From: Actinospica acidithermotolerans
Lineage (GTDB): Bacteria > Actinomycetota > Actinomycetes > Streptomycetales > Catenulisporaceae
Assembly (NCBI RefSeq): GCF_018139625.1
Contig: NZ_JAGSOH010000074.1
Location: forward strand, 1 to 38,827
DNA: 38,827 nucleotides
Direction: 5' to 3'
Made by a program: the position numbers and the translations under genes. Shown in pieces: positions 31,298 through 38,827 of the stretch (position 1 is the first letter of the stretch; each line of letters starts with the position of its first letter). The notes beneath the pieces are model-generated. The model was given only the letters and a program-made list of their open reading frames with translations. It had not been told where the DNA came from and made no database searches.

Positions 31298-31326
31298 TTT
31301 GTGCAGACGCTGTACAAATACATAAT
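31298..31326 (+). promoter_or_regulatory. Promoter and dyad operator of the ROK gene
   Basis: TTTGTGCAG-ACG-CTGTACAAA (31298-31318) is a 21-bp dyad with one mismatch per arm. It overlaps a promoter with TTGTGC (31299-31304) and CATAAT (31321-31326), 16 nt apart. The GTG start of the ROK gene is 6 nt after the -10 box, giving a leaderless mRNA. Autorepression by the ROK protein is the simplest reading, and the SemiSWEET-like gene 52 bp to the left may be co-controlled. Confidence 0.6.
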
Positions 31327-31332
31327 CAGGGG

Positions 31333-32577
31333 GTGACCCCACCCCTGTCCAGTTCGATCATCGGTCCGAACGGCAACGATTCGGCCAACAACGCCTCGCG
31401 CCTGCTGACGCTCCTTCACCAGGCCGGCGGCGAGGCGACGCGGGCCGAACTGACCGCCCGGCTCGGCTGCGGACGCTCCGCCGCCGGGTACGCGCTGACC
31501 GACCTGGTCAACCGCGGACTGGTCAGGATCGACGAGCACCCGGCCGCCCGCCGCGGCGACGGCGCCGGCGCCGGCGGTCCCGGCCGTCCGTCGCACCACG
31601 TGCTCGTCGCGCCGACGTCGCCGGTCGCACTCGCCGTGCACCTGCGCGTGGACACCCTCGACGTCGCAGTGGTCGAGCTCGGCGGCCGCGTGCTGCGGGT
31701 GGAGCGCGAGCCGGTCGAGGAGCGCCCGGAGGTCGCCTCGATCTTCCTGCGCATCGGCAGGCTGCTGCGCAAGATCGGCCGGGAGGCGGGCCGGCCCGTC
31801 GCCGGCGTCGGGGTCTCGATGCCGTCCCCGGTCCGCACCGAGGACGGCTACGCGCTCGAACCGCGGCACCTGGAGTGGGCCGGAGTCCCCACCCGGGACC
31901 TCGTGCGCCAAGGCCTCGACGAGCCGTGGCCCGTCCACGTCGGCAACGACGCGAACCTCGCCGCCCTCGCCGAACACCGCCACGGCGCCGGCCGCGGCGC
32001 GCACCAGCTGCTCTACCTGACGACCGAGCACATCGGCATCGGAGGCGCGCTGATCAGCGGTGGAAACGTCTTCGGCGGCGCGCGCGGCTACGCGATGGAG
32101 GTCGGCCACACCACCGCCGACCCCGACGGCCCCCGCTGCTCCTGCGGCTCACGGGGCTGCCTGGAACTCGTCGCCGACACGAGAGCCCTGATGCGTGCCG
32201 CGTTCCTGCCGGACGCCCCGGTGACCGGCATCGAATACCGCGCCCGCGTCCTGCTGGAGGCCGCCGAGCGCGCGGACCCGGCCGCGCTGGCCGCCGTGGA
32301 CCACGTCGCCACCCTCCTCGGCAGCGGCATCGCCGGCCTGATCAACCTCCTGGACCCCGACCGCATCGTCCTGGGCGGCCTGCTCGCCAAGCTCTACCCG
32401 CTGGGCGCCGACCGCATCGCCGCCGAGATCACCGAACGCTCCTTCCTCGAGCGGGCCGTCCCCGTCCCCGTGGCCCCGGCCACCCTCGACTGCGCGGCCC
32501 TCCTCGGCGGCGCCGAGCTGGTCCTCGACCAGGTGCTCCAGACCCTCCAGGTGACCATCGATCATTCCGCCGGGTAA
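31333..32577 (+). CDS. ROK family transcriptional regulator
   Basis: 414 aa from GTG 31333. A winged helix (LLTLLHQAGGEATRAELTARLGCGRSAAGYALTDLVNRGLVR, about 23-64) precedes a ROK sugar-kinase-like domain. The zinc site is visible as GH(TT)..., CSCGSRGCLE (about 272-281), and VHVGNDANLAALAE is the ROK substrate loop. ROK repressors bind sugars or sugar phosphates as inducer. The targets are probably itself and the divergent SemiSWEET-like gene. The start has no spaced ribosome binding site, consistent with the leaderless promoter. Confidence 0.93.
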   Translation: MTPPLSSSIIGPNGNDSANNASRLLTLLHQAGGEATRAELTARLGCGRSAAGYALTDLVNRGLVRIDEHPAARRGDGAGAGGPGRPSHHVLVAPTSPVALAVHLRVDTLDVAVVELGGRVLRVEREPVEERPEVASIFLRIGRLLRKIGREAGRPVAGVGVSMPSPVRTEDGYALEPRHLEWAGVPTRDLVRQGLDEPWPVHVGNDANLAALAEHRHGAGRGAHQLLYLTTEHIGIGGALISGGNVFGGARGYAMEVGHTTADPDGPRCSCGSRGCLELVADTRALMRAAFLPDAPVTGIEYRARVLLEAAERADPAALAAVDHVATLLGSGIAGLINLLDPDRIVLGGLLAKLYPLGADRIAAEITERSFLERAVPVPVAPATLDCAALLGGAELVLDQVLQTLQVTIDHSAG

Positions 32578-32621
32578 TTCGATCACGCCGCACAGTCGCC
32601 ACGTCGGCTAGCCTCGCTGAT

Positions 32622-32777
32622 GTGCTTTCCACGGCCGAGAGCGTGAAGATCCTCGTCGTCGACCCCACCGACCACGGCTTCAACCTGCCGGTCGTCGGCC
32701 TGCTGGCCGTCGGCATCCTCGTCCTGATCGGCCTGCTCGTCTACCTCCTGACCCGCCGCGACCGCACCCGCCGCTAG
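32622..32777 (+). CDS. 51-aa single-pass membrane peptide
   Basis: GTG 32622 opens 51 codons to TAG 32775-32777. A short polar N-terminus (VLSTAESVKILVVDPTDHGF) leads into one hydrophobic segment (LPVVGLLAVGILVLIGLLVYLLT) and ends in an arginine cluster (RRDRTRR), giving an N-out, C-in membrane peptide. A TAGCCT box (32609-32614) 7 nt before the GTG and the lack of a ribosome binding site suggest another leaderless gene. The stop shares the tetranucleotide CTAG with the convergent SARP stop. I recognise no family. Confidence 0.6.
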   Translation: MLSTAESVKILVVDPTDHGFNLPVVGLLAVGILVLIGLLVYLLTRRDRTRR

Positions 32778-35700
32778 CCGATGCCACCGGCCCCGGCGAG
32801 CTCCTCAAGCCAAGCCGCCGCCGGCTCGTACTCGACGACCTTCATCCGCCCATACAGATCCACCGCGGCGCGCAGATGCTCCACCCCTGACTCCAGCATC
32901 CCCAGCCGTACCTCGCACCGCGCCATTCCCTCCAGCGCCCGCGCCTTCTCCAGCGGATGCTCGGCCCTGACCGCGAGATCCAACGCATCCCGGTACAGCG
33001 CCAGTCCCGCCTCGGCGCCGTTCGATGCGGCCCGGTACGCGGCGATGGTGTTCCGGACCTCCGCCTCTCCGACCAGGTACTGGGCTTCGAGGTTGATCTG
33101 CAGCGCCCGGTCGAGGTGCGGCGCGACGAGATCGAGTTCACCCGCCGCGCAGAGCAGTTTCGCGAGTTCGTTCCTGGCCTGCGCTTCGCCGAAGGCGTTC
33201 CTGATCTCAAGGCTGAGATCCAGCGACCGGGTGAGCCAGCCCTCTGCGACATCGACGTGCCCTTGCGCGGCTGCGATGCGGCCGCGCTCGAAGTAGATGT
33301 TGGCCTCGCCGAGTCTGAAGCCGATCTCCAGGTGCAGGGTCAGCGCCTCGTCCAACTTGTCCGCAGCCGCCTCGAAGTCCCCGGTGAGCAGCTGCTGACG
33401 CCCGATTTCCTGCAGTACGTTCGCAGTGGAGATCTTGTTCGCGGTCTGCCGTGTCAGCTCGAGGCCGCGGTCGAGCATCGGCCGTACCGCGCCGAAATCC
33501 TCGAGCGCGTAGGCCGCGCGGCTGCTGGTGAGCAAGGTGTTCGCTTCGCCGTCCTTTGATCCGGCCGCCCGGTAGAGGTCGGCTGCCTGCGCGAAGTGCT
33601 CACGAGCGCTCGCGTTGCGGCCCTCGCAGTGGGCGAGTATCGCGAGGCGGAAGACCACGCCGGCCAGCAGGACCGGGGGACCGACCTCACGGTAGATGGC
33701 GCTCGCCTGTTCGTACGGTTCGACGGCGAGGTGGTTGTCGCCGCGTTGGAAGTGCGTCGCCCCGATGGAGCTCAGGACGTCGGCCTCCGCGCGCCGGTCG
33801 CCGAGTTCTCGGACGATGGCCAGCGCTCGCCCCAGATGATCGAGCGCTGTTTCGGCTTCGCCGAGTCCGCAGATGGCGACGCTCAGCTCGCAGAGGATGC
33901 GCACTTCTTCGGCTCGGTCGCTTCGATCGCGGGCCGAGGCCAGCAGGATCGTCAGCAGTTCCGCCGCCGTGCTCCAAGGCCCCTCGGACCGGTGGAACTC
34001 GGACAGGGCATCGATGAGTGTGTCGCGTCGGTGGGTGCCCGTGGACGGGTGCGCGATGAGCGCCAGCAGGTTCGCGTGTTCGGTGCGGCGCCAGAGCCGT
34101 GCCGAGGACAGTTCGGCGAGGTCCGGGAAGGGCTTGATCACCTTGGATACCCGCTGGGCCAACAGCCGGGGGGCCGGGCCGTCCGCGGCGCAGGCGACGG
34201 CGAGGTAGTAGTCCACCAGCCGGTCGAAGGCGCCGGTGGAAACTGCGGGATCCTCGGCGGCGAGGGTGCGGGCGTGGGCACGCAGGAGGTCGTGGAGGCG
34301 GTAGCGGCCGGGGGTGTGCTGAATCAGCAGGTTGTGGTCTAGCAGGGTACTGAGGTGGTGCTCGGCGGTGGAGAGGTCGGTGGCGGCGAGGTGGGCGGCG
34401 GCGTAGAGGTCGAAGTCGGGTCCCGGGACCAGGCCCAGCAGGCGGAACAGTTGCTGCGCGAACTCGGGAAGTATGCGGAGCGAGGCGTTGAAGACGGTGG
34501 TGAGGTCGCGGTCGTCGTCCTGGAGGCCGGCCAGCCGGTTGGCCTCCTCGGCCAGTTCGGCTGTCAGCGTCTCGACGGTCAGAGTGCTGTCGTGGCGGAG
34601 GCGGGCGGCGACGATGCGCAGGGCCAGGGGCGTGTGGGCGCAGAGGGTGGCGAGTTCGGCTGCGGCGTCGGCGCGGGCGGCGAGGTCGGCTGCGCGGGCG
34701 GGGCCGGCAACTTCGCGGAGCAGGGCCGCGGCGTCGTCGTGGGAGAGGACGTCCAGGGCCAGCAGGTGTGCACCGTCCAGGCTGGTCAGGCGGTTTCGGC
34801 TGGTGACGAGGACCAGACAGCCGGGTGCTGCGGGCAGCAGGGGACGGACCTGGGCCGCGTTCACGGCGTTGTCGAGGACGATGAGGGTTCTGGTGCCGGC
34901 GAGCTTGGAGCGGTACAGGGCGGTGCGGGCTTCTACATCGCCTGGGATTGCCTGCGGGGGCACTCCCAGAGAGCGCAGCAGGTAGTCGAGGGCGTCTTCG
35001 GGGGCTATCGGATCGAGGTCCGCGGCGTAGCCGTGGAGGTCGATGAAGAGTTGGCCGTCGGGGTAGCAGTCGCGCATGCGGTGCGCGGCGCGGATGGCTA
35101 ATGCGGTTTTGCCTACGCCGCCCATGCCATTGATGGCGGAGATGACCACCGTGCCCGAGGGCTGGGCTCCCGATCCATCGGTGGCACGTGACGTCAGTTC
35201 GTCGAGTTCGGAGTGGCGGCCGGTGAATAGGCGGGTGTCGGCGGGGAGTTGGCGTGGTGTGGGGAGTGCTGAACGGGGAGTTCCCGTGCCGACGGAGGTG
35301 GAGGTGTTGAGCGACGGAGGCACGGCGAGCGACGGGGACGCGTTGAAGATGTTCCTACGCAGGGCCTGGATCGCGGTACCTGGCTCGCCGCCTAGTTCGG
35401 CGATCGTAGTGCGGCGCAGGTCGCGGTAGACGTCTAGGGCGTCGGTGCGGCGGCCTGCGCGGTAGAGGGCGAGCATGAGTTGGGCGTGTAACGCCTCGCG
35501 GAGCGGGTTCGAGACGGTCAGGACCTTGAGTTCATCGATGATTTCGGCGTGGCGCCCCAGGTTGAGGTCGGCCTCGATGCGTCCTTGGAGGGCGACGAGT
35601 CGGTCCTCGGCGTAGCGCTGGATGGCCGGATGGCTGTGCAGGGCGGGGACGTCGACGAGCATTTCGCCGCGCCACAGGTCCAATGCCGCGGCGTAGAGCT

Positions 35701-36055
35701 TTCTGGCGCTGAGCCACTCGGCGGATGCGGCTGCCTCGTTGGCCTGGACGAAGTGGTCGGTGAAGGCCGCGAGGTCGAGGTCTGCGGGGGCCACGTGCAG
35801 GAGGTAGCCCGGCGGCACGGCGCGGATCAGGGCACTGTCGCCAAGGGCCTGGCGAAGGCGCATTAGTTGGTTGTGCAAGGGCGCGCCGGAATCGGCTTTG
35901 TCGCCCCAGAGCAGCTGGACGAGCCGATCCGCGTGGACGACGGTGTCGTGGTCCAGGACCAGGGCGGCGAGGAGGGCGCGGCGGAGCCGGCCGCGGATCG
36001 GGATCTCGGTTCCGTCGGACCAGACGCGGAGCGGGCCGAGCAGGGAGTAGCGCAT
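32774..36055 (-). CDS. SARP-type regulator with NB-ARC ATPase and TPRs (AfsR-like), second of two
   Basis: 1093 aa from ATG 36055. Domain order: OmpR-like winged helix (1-90; RLRRALLAALVLDHDTVVHADRLVQLLWG), bacterial transcriptional activation domain (95-240), NB-ARC ATPase with Walker A GMGGVGKTA (310-318) and Walker B TLIVLDNA (about 388-395), then many tetratricopeptide repeats from about 680 to the end. AfsR-like proteins activate secondary metabolism or development genes in response to phosphorylation or nucleotide. It starts 1 nt after the stop of its paralogue and is surely co-transcribed. Target genes are not identifiable here. Confidence 0.94.
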   Translation of the reverse strand: MRYSLLGPLRVWSDGTEIPIRGRLRRALLAALVLDHDTVVHADRLVQLLWGDKADSGAPLHNQLMRLRQALGDSALIRAVPPGYLLHVAPADLDLAAFTDHFVQANEAAASAEWLSARKLYAAALDLWRGEMLVDVPALHSHPAIQRYAEDRLVALQGRIEADLNLGRHAEIIDELKVLTVSNPLREALHAQLMLALYRAGRRTDALDVYRDLRRTTIAELGGEPGTAIQALRRNIFNASPSLAVPPSLNTSTSVGTGTPRSALPTPRQLPADTRLFTGRHSELDELTSRATDGSGAQPSGTVVISAINGMGGVGKTALAIRAAHRMRDCYPDGQLFIDLHGYAADLDPIAPEDALDYLLRSLGVPPQAIPGDVEARTALYRSKLAGTRTLIVLDNAVNAAQVRPLLPAAPGCLVLVTSRNRLTSLDGAHLLALDVLSHDDAAALLREVAGPARAADLAARADAAAELATLCAHTPLALRIVAARLRHDSTLTVETLTAELAEEANRLAGLQDDDRDLTTVFNASLRILPEFAQQLFRLLGLVPGPDFDLYAAAHLAATDLSTAEHHLSTLLDHNLLIQHTPGRYRLHDLLRAHARTLAAEDPAVSTGAFDRLVDYYLAVACAADGPAPRLLAQRVSKVIKPFPDLAELSSARLWRRTEHANLLALIAHPSTGTHRRDTLIDALSEFHRSEGPWSTAAELLTILLASARDRSDRAEEVRILCELSVAICGLGEAETALDHLGRALAIVRELGDRRAEADVLSSIGATHFQRGDNHLAVEPYEQASAIYREVGPPVLLAGVVFRLAILAHCEGRNASAREHFAQAADLYRAAGSKDGEANTLLTSSRAAYALEDFGAVRPMLDRGLELTRQTANKISTANVLQEIGRQQLLTGDFEAAADKLDEALTLHLEIGFRLGEANIYFERGRIAAAQGHVDVAEGWLTRSLDLSLEIRNAFGEAQARNELAKLLCAAGELDLVAPHLDRALQINLEAQYLVGEAEVRNTIAAYRAASNGAEAGLALYRDALDLAVRAEHPLEKARALEGMARCEVRLGMLESGVEHLRAAVDLYGRMKVVEYEPAAAWLEELAGAGGIG

Positions 36056-36056
36056 G

Positions 36057-38516
36057 TCAGAGATCTTCGCCGTCGGCGGGTCCGGTCAGCTCGGCGAGGT
36101 ACCCCTCCGCCCGGGCTGCCTCGGGTCCGGTCAGCTCGGCGAGGTACCCCTCCGCCCGGGCCGCCTCGGGTCCGGTCAGCTCGGCGAGGTACCCCTCCGC
36201 CCGGGCCGCCTCTGGCACGGCCAGCTGACGGTAGATCTCGACGGCCTCCCGCTGCGCCTGCACGGCCCGCGGCCGGTCGGTGTCCGCGAGGCACGTGGCG
36301 ATGCCGGCGAGGGCTTCCGCCTGGAGCGCCGCGGCGTCCACGTCGCGTGCGCTGGTCAGGGCCTTGCGATACCAGGCGAGTGCCGCTTCGGTATCGCCGA
36401 CGTCTGCGACGAGTGCGCCCATCAGAATCCACGCCTCCGCGCGCCCGACCTCGTCGCCCGCGTGCTCGTAGGCGGCGATGGCGGCGGTCAGCAGATCCCG
36501 GGATTCCCCGACCTGCTCCAGCAGGGCCAGCAGGTTGCCGCGCTCGGCGGAGATCCAGGCGACCGCCTCCGCGTCGTCTCGCAGTGGCCTGACGACGGCG
36601 AGGTTCGCCGCCCGGCGCGCGGACGGCGGCCGCACCTGGCGGGCGAGCCGGTCGGCGGCGACCTGGGCGGTGGACTCGTAGTAGTCGAGCAGCCGGTCGA
36701 ACGCCGCGCCCTGCTCGCCGGGCGGGGCGGCGAGGCCGCGGGCGAACGCGCGCAGCAGGTCGTGCATCCGGTAGCGGCCGGGCGCGTGCTCGGCCAGCAG
36801 GTTCTGCTCGAGCAGCGAGTCGAGCAGCCGGCCCGCCTCCCGCAGCGGGGCGTCGAGCAGGTTGGCCGCGGCGTATGCGTCGAGGTGCATGCCGGGCAGC
36901 GGGCCCAGCAGCCGGAACAGCCGCGCCTCGGGCTCCGGCAGCCCGCGGTAGGAGGACTCGAAGACGCCGGCCAGGGTCCGCTCCTCGTCCCGCAGGCCCT
37001 CCATCATCCGGTCCGGCTCCGCGCGCAGCTGAGCGACGAGCCCGGCGACGGTGGTCCCGCGGTGGTGCCGCAACCGGGATGCGACGATCCGCACGGCGAG
37101 CGGGACGAAGCCGCACAGCTCGACGAGTTCGCGCGCGGCGGGTTCTTCCGCCGCGATCCGGTTCTCCCCGGCGACCATGCGCAGCAGCGCGATCGCCTCG
37201 TCCGGGGCCAGCGCGTCGAGCGCGAAGAAGTGCGCGTCGTCCAGGCCCATCATCCGGTTCCGGCTGGTGATCAGCACCACGCAGCCCGAGGTGCCGGGCA
37301 GCAGCGGCATGACCTGCGCCGTGCTGGCGGCGTTGTCCAGCAGGATCATCGTCCGGGTGCCGGCCAGCCGGGAGCGGTAGAGCGCCGCGCGCTCGTGCGG
37401 GTCGGCCGGGATCGCGCGCGGCTCGACGCCGAGCGAGCGCAGCAGGTAGTCCAGCGCGTCCTCGGCGCTCAGCGGCGCGAGTTCGGCGTCGTAGCCGCGC
37501 AGGTCGATGAACAGCTGGCCGTCCGGGAAACGCTCGGCCAGCCGGTGCGCGGACCGCACGGCCAGCGCGGTCTTGCCGATCCCGGCCATCCCGTTGATCG
37601 CGGAGATCACGAACATCCCGGCCTCTTCGTCCGCGTTCTGCGCCAGCGCGACCAGCTCGTGGAACTCGGCCGCCCGGCCGGTGAACAGCCGCGCGTCCAC
37701 CGGAAGCTGGCGCGGCACGTGCCGGGGCGCCGGGGTGCCGACCGCCGCGGGCGTGGCGGGGCTCTGCTTCGGCAGGCTCAGCGACGCGGCCGAGTCGAGG
37801 ATGTCGGCGTGCAGCGCCTGCACCGCCGCGCCTGGCTCCACCCCCAGCTCGTCGACCGTGGCACGCCGCAGGTCCCGGTAGACGGCCAGGGCGTCGGCCT
37901 GGCGTCCGGCGCGGTAGAGGGCCAGCATCAGCTGCGCGTGGAACGCCTCGCGCAGCTGGTACGACACTGTCAGGGTTCTCAGTTCGCCGATGAGTTCGTC
38001 GTGGCGGCCGAGGTTGAGGTCCGCCTCGATCCGGCCCTGCAGCGCCAGCAGCCGGTCCTCCGCGAATTGGTGCACGGAGGCGTGGTCCAGCAGCGTCGGG
38101 ACGTCGACCAGCATCTCGCCGCGCCACAGGGCCAGCGCCGCCGCGTAGCGGGTGGCCGAGCGCGCCCAGTCGCCGTCCGCCGCGGCCTGCCGCGCCTGGG
38201 CGCAGAGTCCGGAGAACTCGTCGAGGTCCAATTCATCGGGCTCGACGTGGATCAGATAGCCGGGGGCGACGGCCTGGATCCGCTCGGCGTCCGGTCCCAG
38301 GGCCTGGCGCAGCCGCATGATCTGGTTGTAGAGCGAGGTCGTGGTGGACGACGGCGGCCTATCGCCCCAGATCATGTCGCCGAGCCGGTCGGCGGAGACC
38401 ACGGAGTCGCGGTGCAGCAGCAGCGCGGCGAGCAGCGTGCGTCGCAGGGTCCCGCGAATCTCCACGGGGCCGTCCTCGCCGTGCACCTGCACGGGTCCGA
38501 GCAGAGCGAAACGCAC
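36057..38516 (-). CDS. SARP-type regulator with NB-ARC ATPase (AfsR-like), first of two, with C-terminal repeats
   Basis: 819 aa from GTG 38516, chosen because the protein then opens VRFALLGPVQVHGEDGPVEIRG, matching its paralogue; AAGG lies just upstream. Winged helix and BTAD domains (1-245), NB-ARC with Walker A GMAGIGKTA (309-317) and Walker B TMILLDNA, the NB-ARC motif ITSRNRM, and a shorter helical-repeat tail from about 640. The C-terminus consists of three copies of the 15-residue unit EAARAEGYLAELTGP. It resembles the downstream gene over its first 550 residues (I estimate well over 50 percent identity in the DNA-binding part), so the pair arose by tandem duplication. Confidence 0.93.
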   Translation of the reverse strand: MRFALLGPVQVHGEDGPVEIRGTLRRTLLAALLLHRDSVVSADRLGDMIWGDRPPSSTTTSLYNQIMRLRQALGPDAERIQAVAPGYLIHVEPDELDLDEFSGLCAQARQAAADGDWARSATRYAAALALWRGEMLVDVPTLLDHASVHQFAEDRLLALQGRIEADLNLGRHDELIGELRTLTVSYQLREAFHAQLMLALYRAGRQADALAVYRDLRRATVDELGVEPGAAVQALHADILDSAASLSLPKQSPATPAAVGTPAPRHVPRQLPVDARLFTGRAAEFHELVALAQNADEEAGMFVISAINGMAGIGKTALAVRSAHRLAERFPDGQLFIDLRGYDAELAPLSAEDALDYLLRSLGVEPRAIPADPHERAALYRSRLAGTRTMILLDNAASTAQVMPLLPGTSGCVVLITSRNRMMGLDDAHFFALDALAPDEAIALLRMVAGENRIAAEEPAARELVELCGFVPLAVRIVASRLRHHRGTTVAGLVAQLRAEPDRMMEGLRDEERTLAGVFESSYRGLPEPEARLFRLLGPLPGMHLDAYAAANLLDAPLREAGRLLDSLLEQNLLAEHAPGRYRMHDLLRAFARGLAAPPGEQGAAFDRLLDYYESTAQVAADRLARQVRPPSARRAANLAVVRPLRDDAEAVAWISAERGNLLALLEQVGESRDLLTAAIAAYEHAGDEVGRAEAWILMGALVADVGDTEAALAWYRKALTSARDVDAAALQAEALAGIATCLADTDRPRAVQAQREAVEIYRQLAVPEAARAEGYLAELTGPEAARAEGYLAELTGPEAARAEGYLAELTGPADGEDL
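36081..36215 (-). repeat. Three 45-bp in-frame repeats at the 3' end of a SARP gene
   Basis: Units 36081-36125, 36126-36170 and 36171-36215 are almost identical (only one or two changes). Each codes for EAARAEGYLAELTGP, ending about 21 bp before the stop codon. Near-identity points to recent expansion and probable copy-number variation between strains. Confidence 0.9.
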
Positions 38517-38827
38517 CGAGCCTTCTTCCTTCCGACCATCGGCCCGTCCCCGGAGCGCGACAGCCAGATAGTAGCCCGACGCGGTGCGTGACCGGAACAG
38601 GGTTATGTGACCGGCGTGGTAGTCGGACGGTAGGCGGGTCCGCCATGCTGGGGCCAGGTGCCCGGGTGCACGCGAAGCGTTCGCGAGCGTGCGCACGCGG
38701 TGATCGGCCGTTGATTCCCTTCGCGCGGCGGCGATCGCCTGCGGGGTGCCGGCTCGTGCGGGGGCCGGCGGGGTCGGTGGGCCCCTGCCGGCCCCCGGCC
38801 GTCGGCGGCGTCCTCGGGAGGGGAGGG
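38517..38827. other. Upstream region of the SARP pair (window edge)
   Basis: About 310 bp without a supported gene. On the minus strand TACTAT (38568-38573) is a good -10 candidate about 50 nt before the GTG. A perfect hairpin CGCGAA-GCG-TTCGCG lies at 38671-38685. The remainder to the edge is GC-rich; the neighbouring gene is outside the window. Confidence 0.4.

Noticed and set aside
36054-38591. 845-codon plus-strand open frame antisense to a SARP gene
   Set aside because: Composition is the usual third-position-GC shadow (Gly/Arg/Val/Gln-rich, no domain); the minus-strand frame has clear domains.

Overview
The window is a GC-rich (roughly 70 percent or more) stretch of an actinomycete chromosome. 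The evidence is the extreme codon bias (almost every ORF has a long antisense shadow), the many GTG starts, and several lineage-specific families: SigR/RsrA, a mycothiol-type DinB protein, an F420-type (DDN) oxidoreductase, BsaP, and AfsR-like SARP regulators. A Streptomyces or Catenulispora/Actinospica-like organism would fit; genus cannot be decided from the sequence. No rRNA, tRNA, CRISPR array, phage or intact insertion sequence was found.

Layout. 1-6.7 kb: edge-truncated PLP class-V aminotransferase, tandem-GNAT protein, small DUF3303-like protein, a two-gene M16 peptidase pair, and a membrane protein preceded by a perfect SigR-type promoter. 6.7-10.9 kb: DinB/maleylpyruvate-isomerase-like protein, DMT-type transporter, then DUF4232 lipoprotein-hisN-DedA on the minus strand. 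11.0-14.4 kb: a reduced phenylacetate epoxidase locus (paaC, a 46-codon ORF where paaD should be, paaE, with no paaA or paaB) behind a PaaR-like operator, facing a flavohemoglobin-like gene. 14.7-19.7 kb: short-chain dehydrogenase, HTH-DUF3887 regulator with a striking double operator, a 48-aa zinc-ribbon peptide, epimerase/LysR divergent pair, a MITE, F420-type oxidoreductase and GNAT.

19.8-24.4 kb holds the conserved actinobacterial block rsgA-aroA / SRAP-sigR-rsrA. sigR carries the hallmarks of an autoregulated thiol-stress system: an upstream GGGAAT-N19-GTT promoter, a downstream housekeeping-like promoter, and a potential 54-residue N-terminal extension (sigma-R prime). rsrA has the full redox zinc ligand set. 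24.7-28.4 kb: two overlapping membrane HD/HD-GYP genes (the second degenerate), a stand-alone biotinyl domain and a BsaP-like zinc protein, then GNAT. 28.9-32.8 kb: SSS symporter with DUF3311 partner, a SemiSWEET-like protein, a ROK regulator with its own operator, and a 51-aa membrane peptide. 32.8-38.5 kb: two tandem paralogous SARP-NB-ARC-TPR regulators.

The least expected pattern is that repeats accumulate at gene 3' ends. At three convergent gene pairs the stop/stop junction itself has been duplicated 3-4 times. The aroA 3' end has been amplified into a 111-bp tandem repeat ahead of rsgA, and a SARP and an HD-GYP gene end in recent 45-bp coding repeats. These, the reduced paa operon and the sigR architecture are the items most worth checking.
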